DNA of 64,000 nucleotides from Herpetosiphon aurantiacus DSM 785 (GTDB lineage: Bacteria; Chloroflexota; Chloroflexia; Chloroflexales; Herpetosiphonaceae): NCBI GenBank assembly GCA_000018565.1, contig CP000876.1:186001-250000 (forward strand), read 5' to 3'. Numbering within the stretch: the first letter of the stretch is position 1; every line of letters starts with the position of its first letter. The translations under genes and the position numbers were made by a program. This document shows positions 53,251 through 62,075 of this stretch, piece by piece. The notes beneath the pieces were generated by a model. That model saw only the letters and a list, made by a program, of their open reading frames with translations. It had not been told where the DNA came from and made no database searches.

Positions 53251-54375
53251 TCACGCAGAACGAGGATGATGCATCCCATGGGGCGGGGCACGTGTGCGAC
53301 TGGAGACGATTTGCCGACCGTGCATCAGTGATCCACAGGCCGGGCATGTGCTCAGCTGGTGGGTCTGAGCCGACAGTTTTGGTTGCGGAATCGCCCGATC
53401 CAGCAGATCGTGGCTGCGGAAGAGCATCAATTGTGCCCGAATGCGTCGCAGGCTCGCGCGGACTCCTGTCCGAAAAAAACCATAATAGCGCACTTTGACA
53501 AACCCTTTTGGCAAAATATGGGCAACAAAACGATCAAGGAAGGTCTCCACTGGGAGTGTGCTCGTTCGGTTTTCGCCACTCGCGCTGTGCCGATAGCGAA
53601 AGGTGACCTGTGTCTCATCAGCGCTGACGATGCGATTATTACTCATCGCCACGCGGAAAATATACGGAGCGAGATATTTGAGCGCTGTTTCACCGGTGCC
53701 CACGGGACGGCAATCAATCACCCAGTCATGCTCCCACGCCGTCGAGGGAATGGTCGCAGCGATCGCTGTTTGGCGTAGCGCGGCGCGAAGTTTGGCGCGG
53801 AAGATCATGGCTAAGGGGCGAACAGGAAGCAAAAAATCTGGAGCAGGAGGAAAGACAATCCGTTCGTCAGTGGTTCGTCCAACGCCGGGGATCAAATAAT
53901 GAATGTGCGGATGGTAGCGCAAATCGCGCGTCCAGGTCTGGAAGATGCCGAGCATCCCCAATTGGCCACCCAAGTGGCGCGGATCGGCGGCAAGTTGTTG
54001 GAGTGCGGCAGCCGATGCCCGAAACATGGCCGCATACAGCAGCGCTTGATTGGTAAGAGCGATTGGTCGCAGTTCGGCAGGCACCGTAAACGTGACTAAG
54101 AAATAGGGAACGGGCAGCAGCAGCGCTTGTTGGTCGGCCAACCATGCGGCTCCAGCATCCTGTTGACAGGTCGGACAATGGCGATTACGACACGAATGGT
54201 AGCTATAGCGAGTCGTCTGACAGGTAGGACAGGTGAAGACCTGACCACCAAGGGTCTCTGTCCGACAGGCTGCGATCGCGCTGATGACCCGTCGTTGTTG
54301 CACCGAGAGTCGCCCATGGCAGTGAGTCCGATACGATGCACCAAAACGCTGGATAATGGCGTTGAGGGAAATCAT
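53251..54375 (-). CDS. IS91-family HUH transposase
   Basis: This 374-residue rolling-circle transposase has an N-terminal zinc-binding domain, 'FTCPTCQTTRYSYHSCRNRH' followed by 'CPTCQQDAGAAWL'. A central catalytic region carries the HUH motif in 'RYHPHIHYLIPG' (near 152), and later 'EHDWVIDCRPVG', 'YIFRVAMSNNRI' and 'KVRYYGFFRTGVRASL'. The C-terminal zinc knuckle 'CPACGSLM' is present. The catalytic Tyr that becomes covalently linked to DNA lies in the central part. Length and motif order match full IS91 transposases, so it is probably functional. It is coupled by ATGA to the upstream recombinase gene. Confidence 0.92.
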   Translation of the reverse strand: MISLNAIIQRFGASYRTHCHGRLSVQQRRVISAIAACRTETLGGQVFTCPTCQTTRYSYHSCRNRHCPTCQQDAGAAWLADQQALLLPVPYFLVTFTVPAELRPIALTNQALLYAAMFRASAAALQQLAADPRHLGGQLGMLGIFQTWTRDLRYHPHIHYLIPGVGRTTDERIVFPPAPDFLLPVRPLAMIFRAKLRAALRQTAIAATIPSTAWEHDWVIDCRPVGTGETALKYLAPYIFRVAMSNNRIVSADETQVTFRYRHSASGENRTSTLPVETFLDRFVAHILPKGFVKVRYYGFFRTGVRASLRRIRAQLMLFRSHDLLDRAIPQPKLSAQTHQLSTCPACGSLMHGRQIVSSRTRAPPHGMHHPRSA

Positions 54376-55247
54376 TGCAGTTCCTCAAACAAGCGCTGAC
54401 TGGTGATAGCAGCGGACGATTCTGCATGCTGGGTGAGATGGGTGTAGTGGGCCGTCGTCGTTGGGGATGTATGCCCTAACCACCCTTGGATGATGCGGAG
54501 ATTAACCCCCGCTTCGAGCAAATGGGTCGCCCATGAATGGCGGAGCGTATGGACGGTTGCATGCTTGCGCATCCCGCTTGCTTGACAGGCAAGCAAGAAA
54601 GCACGCTGTACGCCGTCACGACTCATGGAAACGGATCGGGCGGCGATGGGAAGCGCCTTATCCACCCAATGCGACGGAAAGAGCCAGCGGGGATGCTGAT
54701 GACTTCGCCAATGTGCCCGCAGCATAGCGAGTGCTGGGGGTGGTAAGGGGATATAGCGGTCTTTATTGCCTTTGCCATGCTGAATATGAAGCATCAAGCG
54801 AGCACTATCAATGTTACAAACCTGCAAGCGCACGCCTTCCATCAGCCGAAGGCCACAGGCATAAATGATACTGAGGCAGACCCGATGACGTGGAGTCCGA
54901 ACCTGATGGAGAATGGCGCGGACTTCATCACGGCTCAAAACCACCGGGAGTGGTTGGGCCTTGGGCGGACGAAGAGCATCAAGCAGGGGCCATGATCGCT
55001 GGAGGGTGTGCTGATAAAGAAAACGAATGGCGCAGAGTGTCACGGTGATCGTGCTCGCCGAGACCTGCTTTTCTGTTCGTAAATAAAGGAAGTAGCGGCG
55101 GAGTTGGTCGTCACTGAGGCGATCAGGGGGGGTGTTAAAATACTGTGCAAGCTGACGAACCGCTTGGACATAGGCACTTTGGGTTTGCGCAGACAGACCG
55201 CGGATTTGCATATCGTCGATCATTCGTTGCCGTAATGGGGTCGTCAT
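54372..55247 (-). CDS. Tyrosine recombinase (integrase) of the IS91-type element
   Basis: ATG 55247 follows AGGAGG, giving 291 residues; a longer frame to 55376 lacks such a signal. The N-terminal SAM-like core-binding domain 'IRGLSAQTQSAYVQAVRQLA' is followed by the catalytic domain. Its first Arg lies in 'SIIYACGLRLMEG', then the 'HTLRHSWATHLLEAGVNLRI' box, the 'GWLGHTSPTTTAHYTHL' box and the nucleophilic Tyr in H-Y-T-H. All R-H-R-H-Y residues are seen. It shares the ATGA overlap with the transposase. It probably processes circular intermediates or aids integration of the element, although its exact role in IS91-like transposition is not settled. Confidence 0.9.
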   Translation of the reverse strand: MTTPLRQRMIDDMQIRGLSAQTQSAYVQAVRQLAQYFNTPPDRLSDDQLRRYFLYLRTEKQVSASTITVTLCAIRFLYQHTLQRSWPLLDALRPPKAQPLPVVLSRDEVRAILHQVRTPRHRVCLSIIYACGLRLMEGVRLQVCNIDSARLMLHIQHGKGNKDRYIPLPPPALAMLRAHWRSHQHPRWLFPSHWVDKALPIAARSVSMSRDGVQRAFLLACQASGMRKHATVHTLRHSWATHLLEAGVNLRIIQGWLGHTSPTTTAHYTHLTQHAESSAAITSQRLFEELQ

Positions 55248-55524
55248 AGGGCATCCTCCTATGGTATGGGGTAACAACGATATCCATAGGAGGAATAGTG
55301 ACACATCAGGTGTGGTGCTGCAAGAGGCATTCGTGATGAGGTCGATTAGCTCCCTGCGCGGGAGCGCTTCGTTCAATGATTGTTATGCAGGAGAGATGCG
55401 ACAAAGAAGAGCATTCTATCGCGCTATTTCGTGTATGGCTCGTTCCATTGTATGAAGATTATGTTGGACAGCGTAAAAAAATTACCAGATAGCTTTTGGA
55501 TGCCATGAAACATATTCCTTGTAC

Positions 55525-58500
55525 CTATCTAGCGATACGGATTAACTGTTCTTGTACCCATTGTTCTCCTTCAAGCAAGACTATCCCCATACAGAGATTC
55601 GTTTTCAACAATGGAGTACTTAATAATAAGAGATTCCACATATCGCTGTTTGTGACACCCATTAACCATTCCCATTGAATAACATCGATCGCAACCTCAT
55701 TGTTATATGAATGTGCTTCTAGGATAGAGGTAAGTGCCTTTGTCCGATTCCAAAGATCAGGAATCAATTGTGCTAGATGAATGGCTGTGCCGAGATCACC
55801 AGATACTGCAAGTGTCACGATAATAGCAACTAGCGCCTCAAGACGATCATCAAGTTCCGTTATGAAGAGCGTCAGTGAGATGGCCTCTTTTACAAGGCTT
55901 TGCGCTTGTTTATAATCTCCCGCAGCAGCCATTGCTTGGGCAATAATACTAAGGGTTTTGGATTTTTTGCCGTGATCCTCTATGTCTTGAGTTATGAGAA
56001 TAGCCTGTTCAATAAACCCCGCCCTAGCAGTTGCCTGCCCAATCACACTTAATACTTCGGCTAGGACGATATCACTTGTTCTCGATTTAACAATCAGGCA
56101 TGCCTGATTGAAAATAAGCAGAGCTTCCTGAACTTTATCTGATGTGAGAGCGATTTGGGCGATGGAAATTAAGGTCTCTGTACACGTCCAAATATTATTG
56201 ATGCCCTTGATAATGGAGATGGCATGATCGAAATAATGCGAGACAGCGTAAAGTTGGGCGATAGCCATGATAGCCTTATCGTGACTATCTGATTCGGTAA
56301 TTAATCGACTGGTTTGTATCGCTTGTTTTCGTAAGGATCTTGCCTTCTGTTGGTTACCTTTACTACTTAATATTTGGGAGATAGCGCTTAAAGCGGTTAC
56401 TTGTGCATCAACTTCTTGGATGGATTGCGCCTGAGTAACAGCATCTTCAATATTTCCCATCATAGCTGTAGCCTTGGCAATTGAGGCGACGGTATGTGAT
56501 CGGCTCCAAACACTCTTTATCGACCCAGCAATGATGTGTGCCTGATTGATATTCCCATCTAGCGCGAATGCTTTCGCAATAACACTCAATAGCGAGTCTC
56601 GATCAACATTACGTGTAAGAGTCTGGGCTATTGTTATGGCCTGATTAAGGTCATTTACTGTTATGTAAACATCCGCTATGGCACGCAAGGACTCATCACG
56701 ATACCGATCATCCTGATTATATTTATTCAATAGAGTCTGTTTTAAGATCATTATGGCACGGTTGTGATCCTTCAAGATAGCGGCGGTTCGGGCAAGGATA
56801 ATCAGGGCTTCAGCACGGTGTTTCTCATCACTCATGGTTTGCACGACTGAAAAAACCTTTTCTGATAGCGTTTTAGCATAGTCATAATTATTTAATCTGG
56901 CTGCTGCTTCTGCAATATATGCGAGGGTTTCTACCTGTTTATAAGAACTAGTATATTGTGTGATGGCGATAGCCTGATCAAAAAATCCTTTTTTTGCGGC
57001 AATTAGGGCAATACTACTAAAGGTTTTATTCCGTCTCCAATTATCGCTGATAGATTCTGTAAGACGAATGGCGTGATCAAAAAATTCATACTCGGAAGCT
57101 GTTAGCGCGATATGTTCTCGTGCTAATTCTTGGCTCCCATTCGTATCAATATTATTGATAATCGTAAGCGCATAGTCAACGTTGCCAGTAGCCACAATTG
57201 CTTTGGCGATAGCTATGAGAACGGTAGATCGAGAGCTATCTTTCTTTAGCGTATCACTAATGTTAATAGCTTGTCCTATCAAAAGTTCGGCACTATTTTG
57301 ATCACCACGAGCAGCAACGGTTTGGGCAATACCCGCCAATACTTTAGTTCGTATCCGATCGATATCGATAGAATAGGCAAGTGCTAGAGCATGATCGATT
57401 GCATTTACGGTAGCGAAAGCGTTTATAACGGTAGCAAGGGTATGAGCACGCAATAAAGGATTATGGATAGCTTGTCCAAGAAAGGTTGCTTGCTCAAGGA
57501 GAGGAATAGAATCCTCAGTAGTATTAATAATGCTCGCGATGGTAGTATAGGCTTCGGCCTGTTGTTGATTATCTTGAACCGTATGGGCAATAGTTAATGC
57601 TTGGCCGATATCTCCAATAGTAGCGATAATTCTGATAATCTCAATAAGCGCGGCGTGATTCCCCCCAATGACCCTTAAACATTGCCTCATTCGCAGTGTG
57701 ATTATTTGTTGCTGTTCATCACACCATTGAATCACCTTCCCCCAGAGCCTGATCTGTCGCATTACATCAGAAATCAACTCAATTCGTTCCAATGCCTCGT
57801 GCGTGCGGCCAAGCATCGCCAAAACCTCAAACGCCTCATCTGGCCACTGATCAACGCGGCTGGTTAAACTTGTCCGTAACAGGCTATACTTCCACAATCG
57901 TGGTAAATTCTGGATATGCTCGTCGATGGATTTCCCCGCGTTGATGGCACTCTCACGTCCCCGATCCAAATCCAGCGCATACAGCCGCGTACTCGGATCA
58001 AATCGGGTTTTCTGTTCGCCATAATCGTCCGAATCTAAGACCTGCCAGAGTGCTGGCCAGTTTTCCGCCAATGAAAGATGCGTTACATAGTGGTGTCGCG
58101 CATAGACCCGCCGTGCCTGCTCAATGGGATCACGATCATCAGCCCAAATCGTATTCAGATCAACGGCACACCAATCAGCCAGCCGTTGCTGCCAGCGTTT
58201 CACCTCGCGGTCATTGAACACCGATGCTGCCAAATAGTCACGAAACAGCAGGTGATGCAATGCAACCCGTTGATCAATCCCCTGGCTGACCAACCCGCCC
58301 AAGACCAATGTCGCATCCTGCATGGTGTCGTGGTCATGTCCCAGGAGATCGCCAAGCACATCCAGATGAAGTGGTTCTTGCGCGACCAGTAAAAACGCAA
58401 GCATAGGTTTCCATATTGCCCGCCAGTCGGCCAAGGATCGACCTTTAATCCGCCCAAGCGTAATCCCAAAGAGATCATTGGGATTACGCTTAATCTGTTT

Positions 58501-60009
58501 AATCAGACTGGCCGTATCAGCCATGGATTGATCGCGCATCGTATCCGCTGCCAGGCGGACGAACAACGCATTCCCCTTCAAGGCATCATACAGGTCATGG
58601 AAGAGGTCATCTGCTACGCCAGGCTGGACTGATCGCCACAAGGCCAACGCATCCGACTTACCAAGTGGTCGCAGATCATACTCAATACAATACAGCCCCT
58701 TCTCTTTAAATGGTATCAACGTCTCATCGGGCCGCGATCCAAGCACGATCACGATGCCTGGTGGTGGCTGCGGCGGCAGAAACGACAAGTCGCGCGAACC
58801 ATCAATGTCAGGCTGGAGTTGATCGAGGCCATCAAGATAGATCGTTTCCTCGATTCCTTGTTTTGAGAGATAGTCAAGCAGGCGAAAAAACTCCCCTTTT
58901 AATAACTGGACATGATCTCCAAGACCGAATGCTCTTGAGAGATTGTGTTTGAGAATCAATTGCGCCACGACCGTATGTAACAACTCCAATTGGTACGTGC
59001 GGCCCGTGGTCAGGGCAATGAAGTGATGGGGTGTCTGCGCAATCCCCGCATCCTGAATGAGCTTGGCGATAATGCTACTTTTTCCTTCTCCGGCCAGCGC
59101 CTTAATCACGACATAGCCCCCCGTTGGGCGTATGGCTGCAATGTGCTCGTGGATATCCGCCAGTTCGGTGACCCGACCGACAAAGCCCTCAAGGCGCAAA
59201 TTGAGCAGGCGATCACTTTCAACATGGTGTGCGGCATGGATGAGTTTCGGATGTTGCAGGTCATACCACGCAAACTGCCAGCGTCCCGTGTAATCCCATC
59301 CACCAAGCCCACAGCGCTGCTCTGTTCCGGCAAGTTTTTCGCTACAGTACTGATGGACTCGCTCCATCGTGACCGCACCAAAACTATCCACGGCCTGCCC
59401 TTCCAAGGCGTTGAGCAAATGGTAGGTATAGAGGCTGGTTCGATTCCATTCATAGGCTGGATGGCTGGTATAGGTTGATACCAGCATGCGGCGGAAGGCT
59501 GGCATATCTCCCATCTGGGGCTGATTGCCAAGTTGGTCAATTATCCCGCTGGAACAGCAGTCAAGAATCACCACCACATGTCCAATTGGGTACATCTGCG
59601 TATTCCCGCGCAGGACTGTTTTCAACCACCCGACGCGGAGGCAGATGAGCGGATCATCCTGAATAGTTTCAAGCGTTGTATCCGTTGTGACCAACACGAC
59701 ATCAGGACCCTCAGCCGTTTGGGTTATCGTTCCATGGCCGCTGAAATAAATGATGAGTGAATCACCAATCGTACCAGCCCGCATCTGTGTTTCGATGGCA
59801 TCACGAATCGGCTGCATCAACGCCTGGTCACCAAGAAACGGTTGCACGTGGAAACCACAGGCAGGGCTGGCAAGGACGGCTGCCATACGTGGCGCATCAT
59901 GGGCTTCGGGGGCGATTAACGGCGCAAGCCCCGATGCGATTGATCCATTTGCGCCAATCACAATCGCATGGCGTAGACCGGGGAGTGGACTTCGTGGAGG
60001 TAGAATCAT
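55525..60009 (-). CDS. Caspase-like protease - NACHT/STAND NTPase - helical-repeat protein
   Basis: ATG 60009 preceded by a TAGGA-type Shine-Dalgarno gives 1494 residues. The N-terminal peptidase C14 domain has 'GLRHAIVIGAN', catalytic His in 'IIYFSGHGT' (near 91) and Cys in 'VVILDCCSSG' (near 151). The NTPase (about 275-700) opens with 'GFVGRVTEL' and Walker A 'ALAGEGKSS' near 311, then Walker B 'TIYLDGLDQL'. It is nearly identical to the CHAT-NACHT protein at 11993. The remainder consists of helical repeats 'AxxIAxAxAxxGxxxxAxxIAxxI', ending 'LEGEQWVQEQLIRIAR'. This is a bacterial NLR in which caspase replaces CHAT. It is the third gene of an operon with a membrane protein and an EACC1-like protein; the start lies 11 bp after the latter's stop. 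Expected to be a cytosolic sensor-protease in cell-suicide defence. Confidence 0.93.
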   Translation of the reverse strand: MILPPRSPLPGLRHAIVIGANGSIASGLAPLIAPEAHDAPRMAAVLASPACGFHVQPFLGDQALMQPIRDAIETQMRAGTIGDSLIIYFSGHGTITQTAEGPDVVLVTTDTTLETIQDDPLICLRVGWLKTVLRGNTQMYPIGHVVVILDCCSSGIIDQLGNQPQMGDMPAFRRMLVSTYTSHPAYEWNRTSLYTYHLLNALEGQAVDSFGAVTMERVHQYCSEKLAGTEQRCGLGGWDYTGRWQFAWYDLQHPKLIHAAHHVESDRLLNLRLEGFVGRVTELADIHEHIAAIRPTGGYVVIKALAGEGKSSIIAKLIQDAGIAQTPHHFIALTTGRTYQLELLHTVVAQLILKHNLSRAFGLGDHVQLLKGEFFRLLDYLSKQGIEETIYLDGLDQLQPDIDGSRDLSFLPPQPPPGIVIVLGSRPDETLIPFKEKGLYCIEYDLRPLGKSDALALWRSVQPGVADDLFHDLYDALKGNALFVRLAADTMRDQSMADTASLIKQIKRNPNDLFGITLGRIKGRSLADWRAIWKPMLAFLLVAQEPLHLDVLGDLLGHDHDTMQDATLVLGGLVSQGIDQRVALHHLLFRDYLAASVFNDREVKRWQQRLADWCAVDLNTIWADDRDPIEQARRVYARHHYVTHLSLAENWPALWQVLDSDDYGEQKTRFDPSTRLYALDLDRGRESAINAGKSIDEHIQNLPRLWKYSLLRTSLTSRVDQWPDEAFEVLAMLGRTHEALERIELISDVMRQIRLWGKVIQWCDEQQQIITLRMRQCLRVIGGNHAALIEIIRIIATIGDIGQALTIAHTVQDNQQQAEAYTTIASIINTTEDSIPLLEQATFLGQAIHNPLLRAHTLATVINAFATVNAIDHALALAYSIDIDRIRTKVLAGIAQTVAARGDQNSAELLIGQAINISDTLKKDSSRSTVLIAIAKAIVATGNVDYALTIINNIDTNGSQELAREHIALTASEYEFFDHAIRLTESISDNWRRNKTFSSIALIAAKKGFFDQAIAITQYTSSYKQVETLAYIAEAAARLNNYDYAKTLSEKVFSVVQTMSDEKHRAEALIILARTAAILKDHNRAIMILKQTLLNKYNQDDRYRDESLRAIADVYITVNDLNQAITIAQTLTRNVDRDSLLSVIAKAFALDGNINQAHIIAGSIKSVWSRSHTVASIAKATAMMGNIEDAVTQAQSIQEVDAQVTALSAISQILSSKGNQQKARSLRKQAIQTSRLITESDSHDKAIMAIAQLYAVSHYFDHAISIIKGINNIWTCTETLISIAQIALTSDKVQEALLIFNQACLIVKSRTSDIVLAEVLSVIGQATARAGFIEQAILITQDIEDHGKKSKTLSIIAQAMAAAGDYKQAQSLVKEAISLTLFITELDDRLEALVAIIVTLAVSGDLGTAIHLAQLIPDLWNRTKALTSILEAHSYNNEVAIDVIQWEWLMGVTNSDMWNLLLLSTPLLKTNLCMGIVLLEGEQWVQEQLIRIAR

Positions 60010-60019
60010 GGGCGTAATC

Positions 60020-60445
60020 CTAGGATGCTGGCTGATCGTTAGTAGGATGGAGCCGAATCCGGTATGCGATCTGCTGATCGGGCGCGGTTGCGGCGAGGCT
60101 TGCCAACAGTCCATCCATTGATGTTGGTAATGCCGTCAGGCCATGAGATTGGAGGACGGTTTCCGGTTCAGCAACTACGTCGATGGTTGCGGCAATCGGA
60201 TTGGCCGGATGGGTGGTATTCCAGGTATGCAGGTGATTCCTCAGGTATGGAAGGAGTGTTGCGCCAAGGATCATGACCAATGGGATCGTTTCATCAAGTG
60301 CGACAATCGTATAGAATGCGCCACCCCGCCGTCCTGTTGGTATCGGACGAATGGAGAGTGATGTGGGCGCAGACCGCATCAGCGTTCGCCCAAGATCCTC
60401 ATGAAGCATTGGCATATCAATGATGAGGGTGATCGTCGTTGGCAT
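60020..60445 (-). CDS. EACC1-like partner of the caspase-NACHT protein
   Basis: ATG 60445 preceded by GAGGAGG gives 141 residues. Layout: an N-terminal strand 'TTITLIIDMP', helix, strand 'LSIRPIPTGRRGGAFYTIVA', a hydrophobic helix 'LVMILGATLLPYLRNHLHTW', then strand 'IAATIDVVAE' and a Ser/Ala-rich tail. This beta-helix-beta order with a hydrophobic middle helix resembles the effector-associated component EACC1 encoded beside protease effectors, and parallels the 343-693 gene next to a CHAT protein. Spacing of 11 bp to the caspase gene implies co-translation. It is probably an accessory or adaptor; function not proven. Confidence 0.5.
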   Translation of the reverse strand: MPTTITLIIDMPMLHEDLGRTLMRSAPTSLSIRPIPTGRRGGAFYTIVALDETIPLVMILGATLLPYLRNHLHTWNTTHPANPIAATIDVVAEPETVLQSHGLTALPTSMDGLLASLAATAPDQQIAYRIRLHPTNDQPAS

Positions 60446-60477
60446 GGTCGTCCTCCTCGCTATCGAGCGCATCACGA

Positions 60478-61347
60478 TTACGGGGTTGGCGTGAAGGGAA
60501 TGGTTGTGGTGCTGCTCAAGGGTGGTGTATGGATGGTCGTACCACAGGGCATTGAACCTTTAGGATGGGTCGTATAGGTCTGTTGCTGAATCGTGTCGGC
60601 CTGAATCACATGCACCATGGTAGGCAAACAGGCGGTGGTTAACGCGCTGGTGACAAACAGCTGATCGGTATTGGTCGTTACAACCAGGAGTTTGGTATAG
60701 GTATAGACATCCGTCGTGGTGAGCGCCGATGATCCCATAGGCAATCCAAGCAAAGGCTGGGTCAAGACCAGATCGGTGGTCATGATCGGGTCATCCTTGA
60801 AGGTGTTCACTGCCGCCCGCTGGCCATGTTCCAAGGCCATCACGCGACCACCTTCCAAGAGAAAGATTCCCAAGGCCATGGCGAAAAAGCTCTCCATGAG
60901 CGGAATCCGGATCGCATCGGGAAGTTCACCGCGTAGCGTTTCCCACTCAGCACGCCCTCCAATAAGGATTGGTATGATCACGCCATAGATACCGGCCCAG
61001 AGCCACGAAAATCCTAAGCCTTTGGCCATCACAAATAAACAAACGGCCATGAGCGCAGCGGCTTTCCACGGCATTTTTTTGGTGGATGGAACCCCTGCCT
61101 GAAATAAGAGGATGCACAAGAGCAGGACAACCACCCGCCAGAGCAAAACCCAGCCCAGCTCGCCATAGTCCCAGATCGAAAACACGAGGCTTGACGGAGG
61201 AATGGCAAGGGTTTCATGATAGCCGCGACTGTAACTGCGGCCCATTAACCACAGCAGTGCAACCAGATAGACCGTGATTCCGCTCAACGTGGTGATGGCG
61301 TTTTTGAAGAAGGTGGTCGATGGTGATGGATCTGGCGGGTTCGTCAT
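60478..61347 (-). CDS. Multi-pass membrane protein heading the caspase operon
   Basis: ATG 61347 with GGAG upstream gives 289 residues. The N-terminal 180 residues contain five or so hydrophobic helices ('GITVYLVALLWLMGRS', 'LGWVLLWRVVVLLLCILLFQ', 'AAALMAVCLFVMAKGLGFSW', 'LWAGIYGVIIPILIGG', 'FFAMALGIFLLEGGRV'). The C-terminal 110 residues are Thr-rich and probably outside the membrane ('TDVYTYTKLLVVTTNTDQLF'). Its stop lies 32 bp before the EACC1-like gene. The family was not recognised. In the operon context it could be the caspase's membrane effector or an anchoring component, which is inference. The operon promoter TTGCCG-17-TAGGAT lies about 80 bp upstream. Confidence 0.7.
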   Translation of the reverse strand: MTNPPDPSPSTTFFKNAITTLSGITVYLVALLWLMGRSYSRGYHETLAIPPSSLVFSIWDYGELGWVLLWRVVVLLLCILLFQAGVPSTKKMPWKAAALMAVCLFVMAKGLGFSWLWAGIYGVIIPILIGGRAEWETLRGELPDAIRIPLMESFFAMALGIFLLEGGRVMALEHGQRAAVNTFKDDPIMTTDLVLTQPLLGLPMGSSALTTTDVYTYTKLLVVTTNTDQLFVTSALTTACLPTMVHVIQADTIQQQTYTTHPKGSMPCGTTIHTPPLSSTTTIPFTPTP

Positions 61348-61425
61348 CGTGCACTCCAACACAAGAAGAACGAGGGGAGAGCCAAGGCGATAGATGCTAT
61401 TTTGCGTCGTCCAGACTGTTACGCT

Positions 61426-61454
61426 ATCCTAACAGAACAATGGTCATACGGCAA
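61426..61454 (-). promoter_or_regulatory. Sigma70-type promoter of the caspase operon
   Basis: On the minus strand, -35 TTGCCG (61454-61449), 17-bp spacer and -10 TAGGAT (61431-61426) lie about 80 bp before the ATG at 61347. The -10 and spacing equal those of the CHAT-NACHT, RHS and retron promoters. Confidence 0.65.
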
Positions 61455-61621
61455 TGGATTGCTGACGGTTTTTTGTGCGATGATGAGGATTACCGCACAG
61501 CCACGATGTCCCGCTACCAGTATCCCTGTCGTGTATCGTTCGATACACGACGGCATAAGCAGGAACGAGCTATCCTCTAGGCAAGGCACGCCATGATGAT
61601 TGATAGTGGGAGCGATGAACG

Positions 61622-61936
61622 ATGGGACGATGGACACCGCCGCCGTGGTGGCTCTGGATGCTGGTGCAGGTCAGTGCGTGGTTCTTTGGGATGGTCGGGG
61701 TGGTCTGGTGTACCCTGATGCTGATTTCCCTCTACCACGATACGCGGTCATGGCCACCAGATGACCTGCTGAGTCGGGTCGTTGTTGCCTTTGGCTGGAG
61801 TTGTCTGAGTATTGGGGTGGATGGCTGGATTATTCTGCGCGGGACGCAGACACGGTGGCGAGGATTGGTGGGCTACGGGGTGTTGCTGCTCGCGAATGGG
61901 GCACTGATCTATACCTTTGGCCGTTTATTTGAGTAA
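61622..61936 (+). CDS. Small three-TM membrane protein
   Basis: This 104-residue protein has GGGAG about 9 bases before the ATG. Three hydrophobic helices are visible: 'WMLVQVSAWFFGMVGVVWCT', 'VVVAFGWSCLSIGVDGWIIL' and 'GYGVLLLANGALIYTFGRLF'. It is Trp-rich with a Pro-rich N-terminus. The gene diverges from the caspase operon and was not recognised as a known family. It could be a house-keeping membrane protein or a partner of a neighbouring system. Confidence 0.55.
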   Translation: MGRWTPPPWWLWMLVQVSAWFFGMVGVVWCTLMLISLYHDTRSWPPDDLLSRVVVAFGWSCLSIGVDGWIILRGTQTRWRGLVGYGVLLLANGALIYTFGRLFE

Positions 61937-62075
61937 ATGGTTTCTTGACGCGGGATTCACGCGCGAGGAGATGGATTGTGTTGTACACTGGATGGTGTTT
62001 TTTTTGCTCCCTAAGTAGTTTCCGTCGTATTTATGGATACTGATATGATAGGCAAATCAATACCCCAACCTCACT

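Larger units (their letters stand above)
53251..55260 (-). mobile_element. IS91-type insertion element (two genes, ends not mapped)
   Basis: A tyrosine recombinase (55247-54372) and a Y-transposase of the IS91 type (54375-53251) overlap by ATGA. This is a known arrangement in IS91-related elements. IS91 elements transpose by rolling circle and lack terminal inverted repeats and target duplications, so ends cannot be read from symmetry; coordinates given cover the genes only. Confidence 0.75.
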
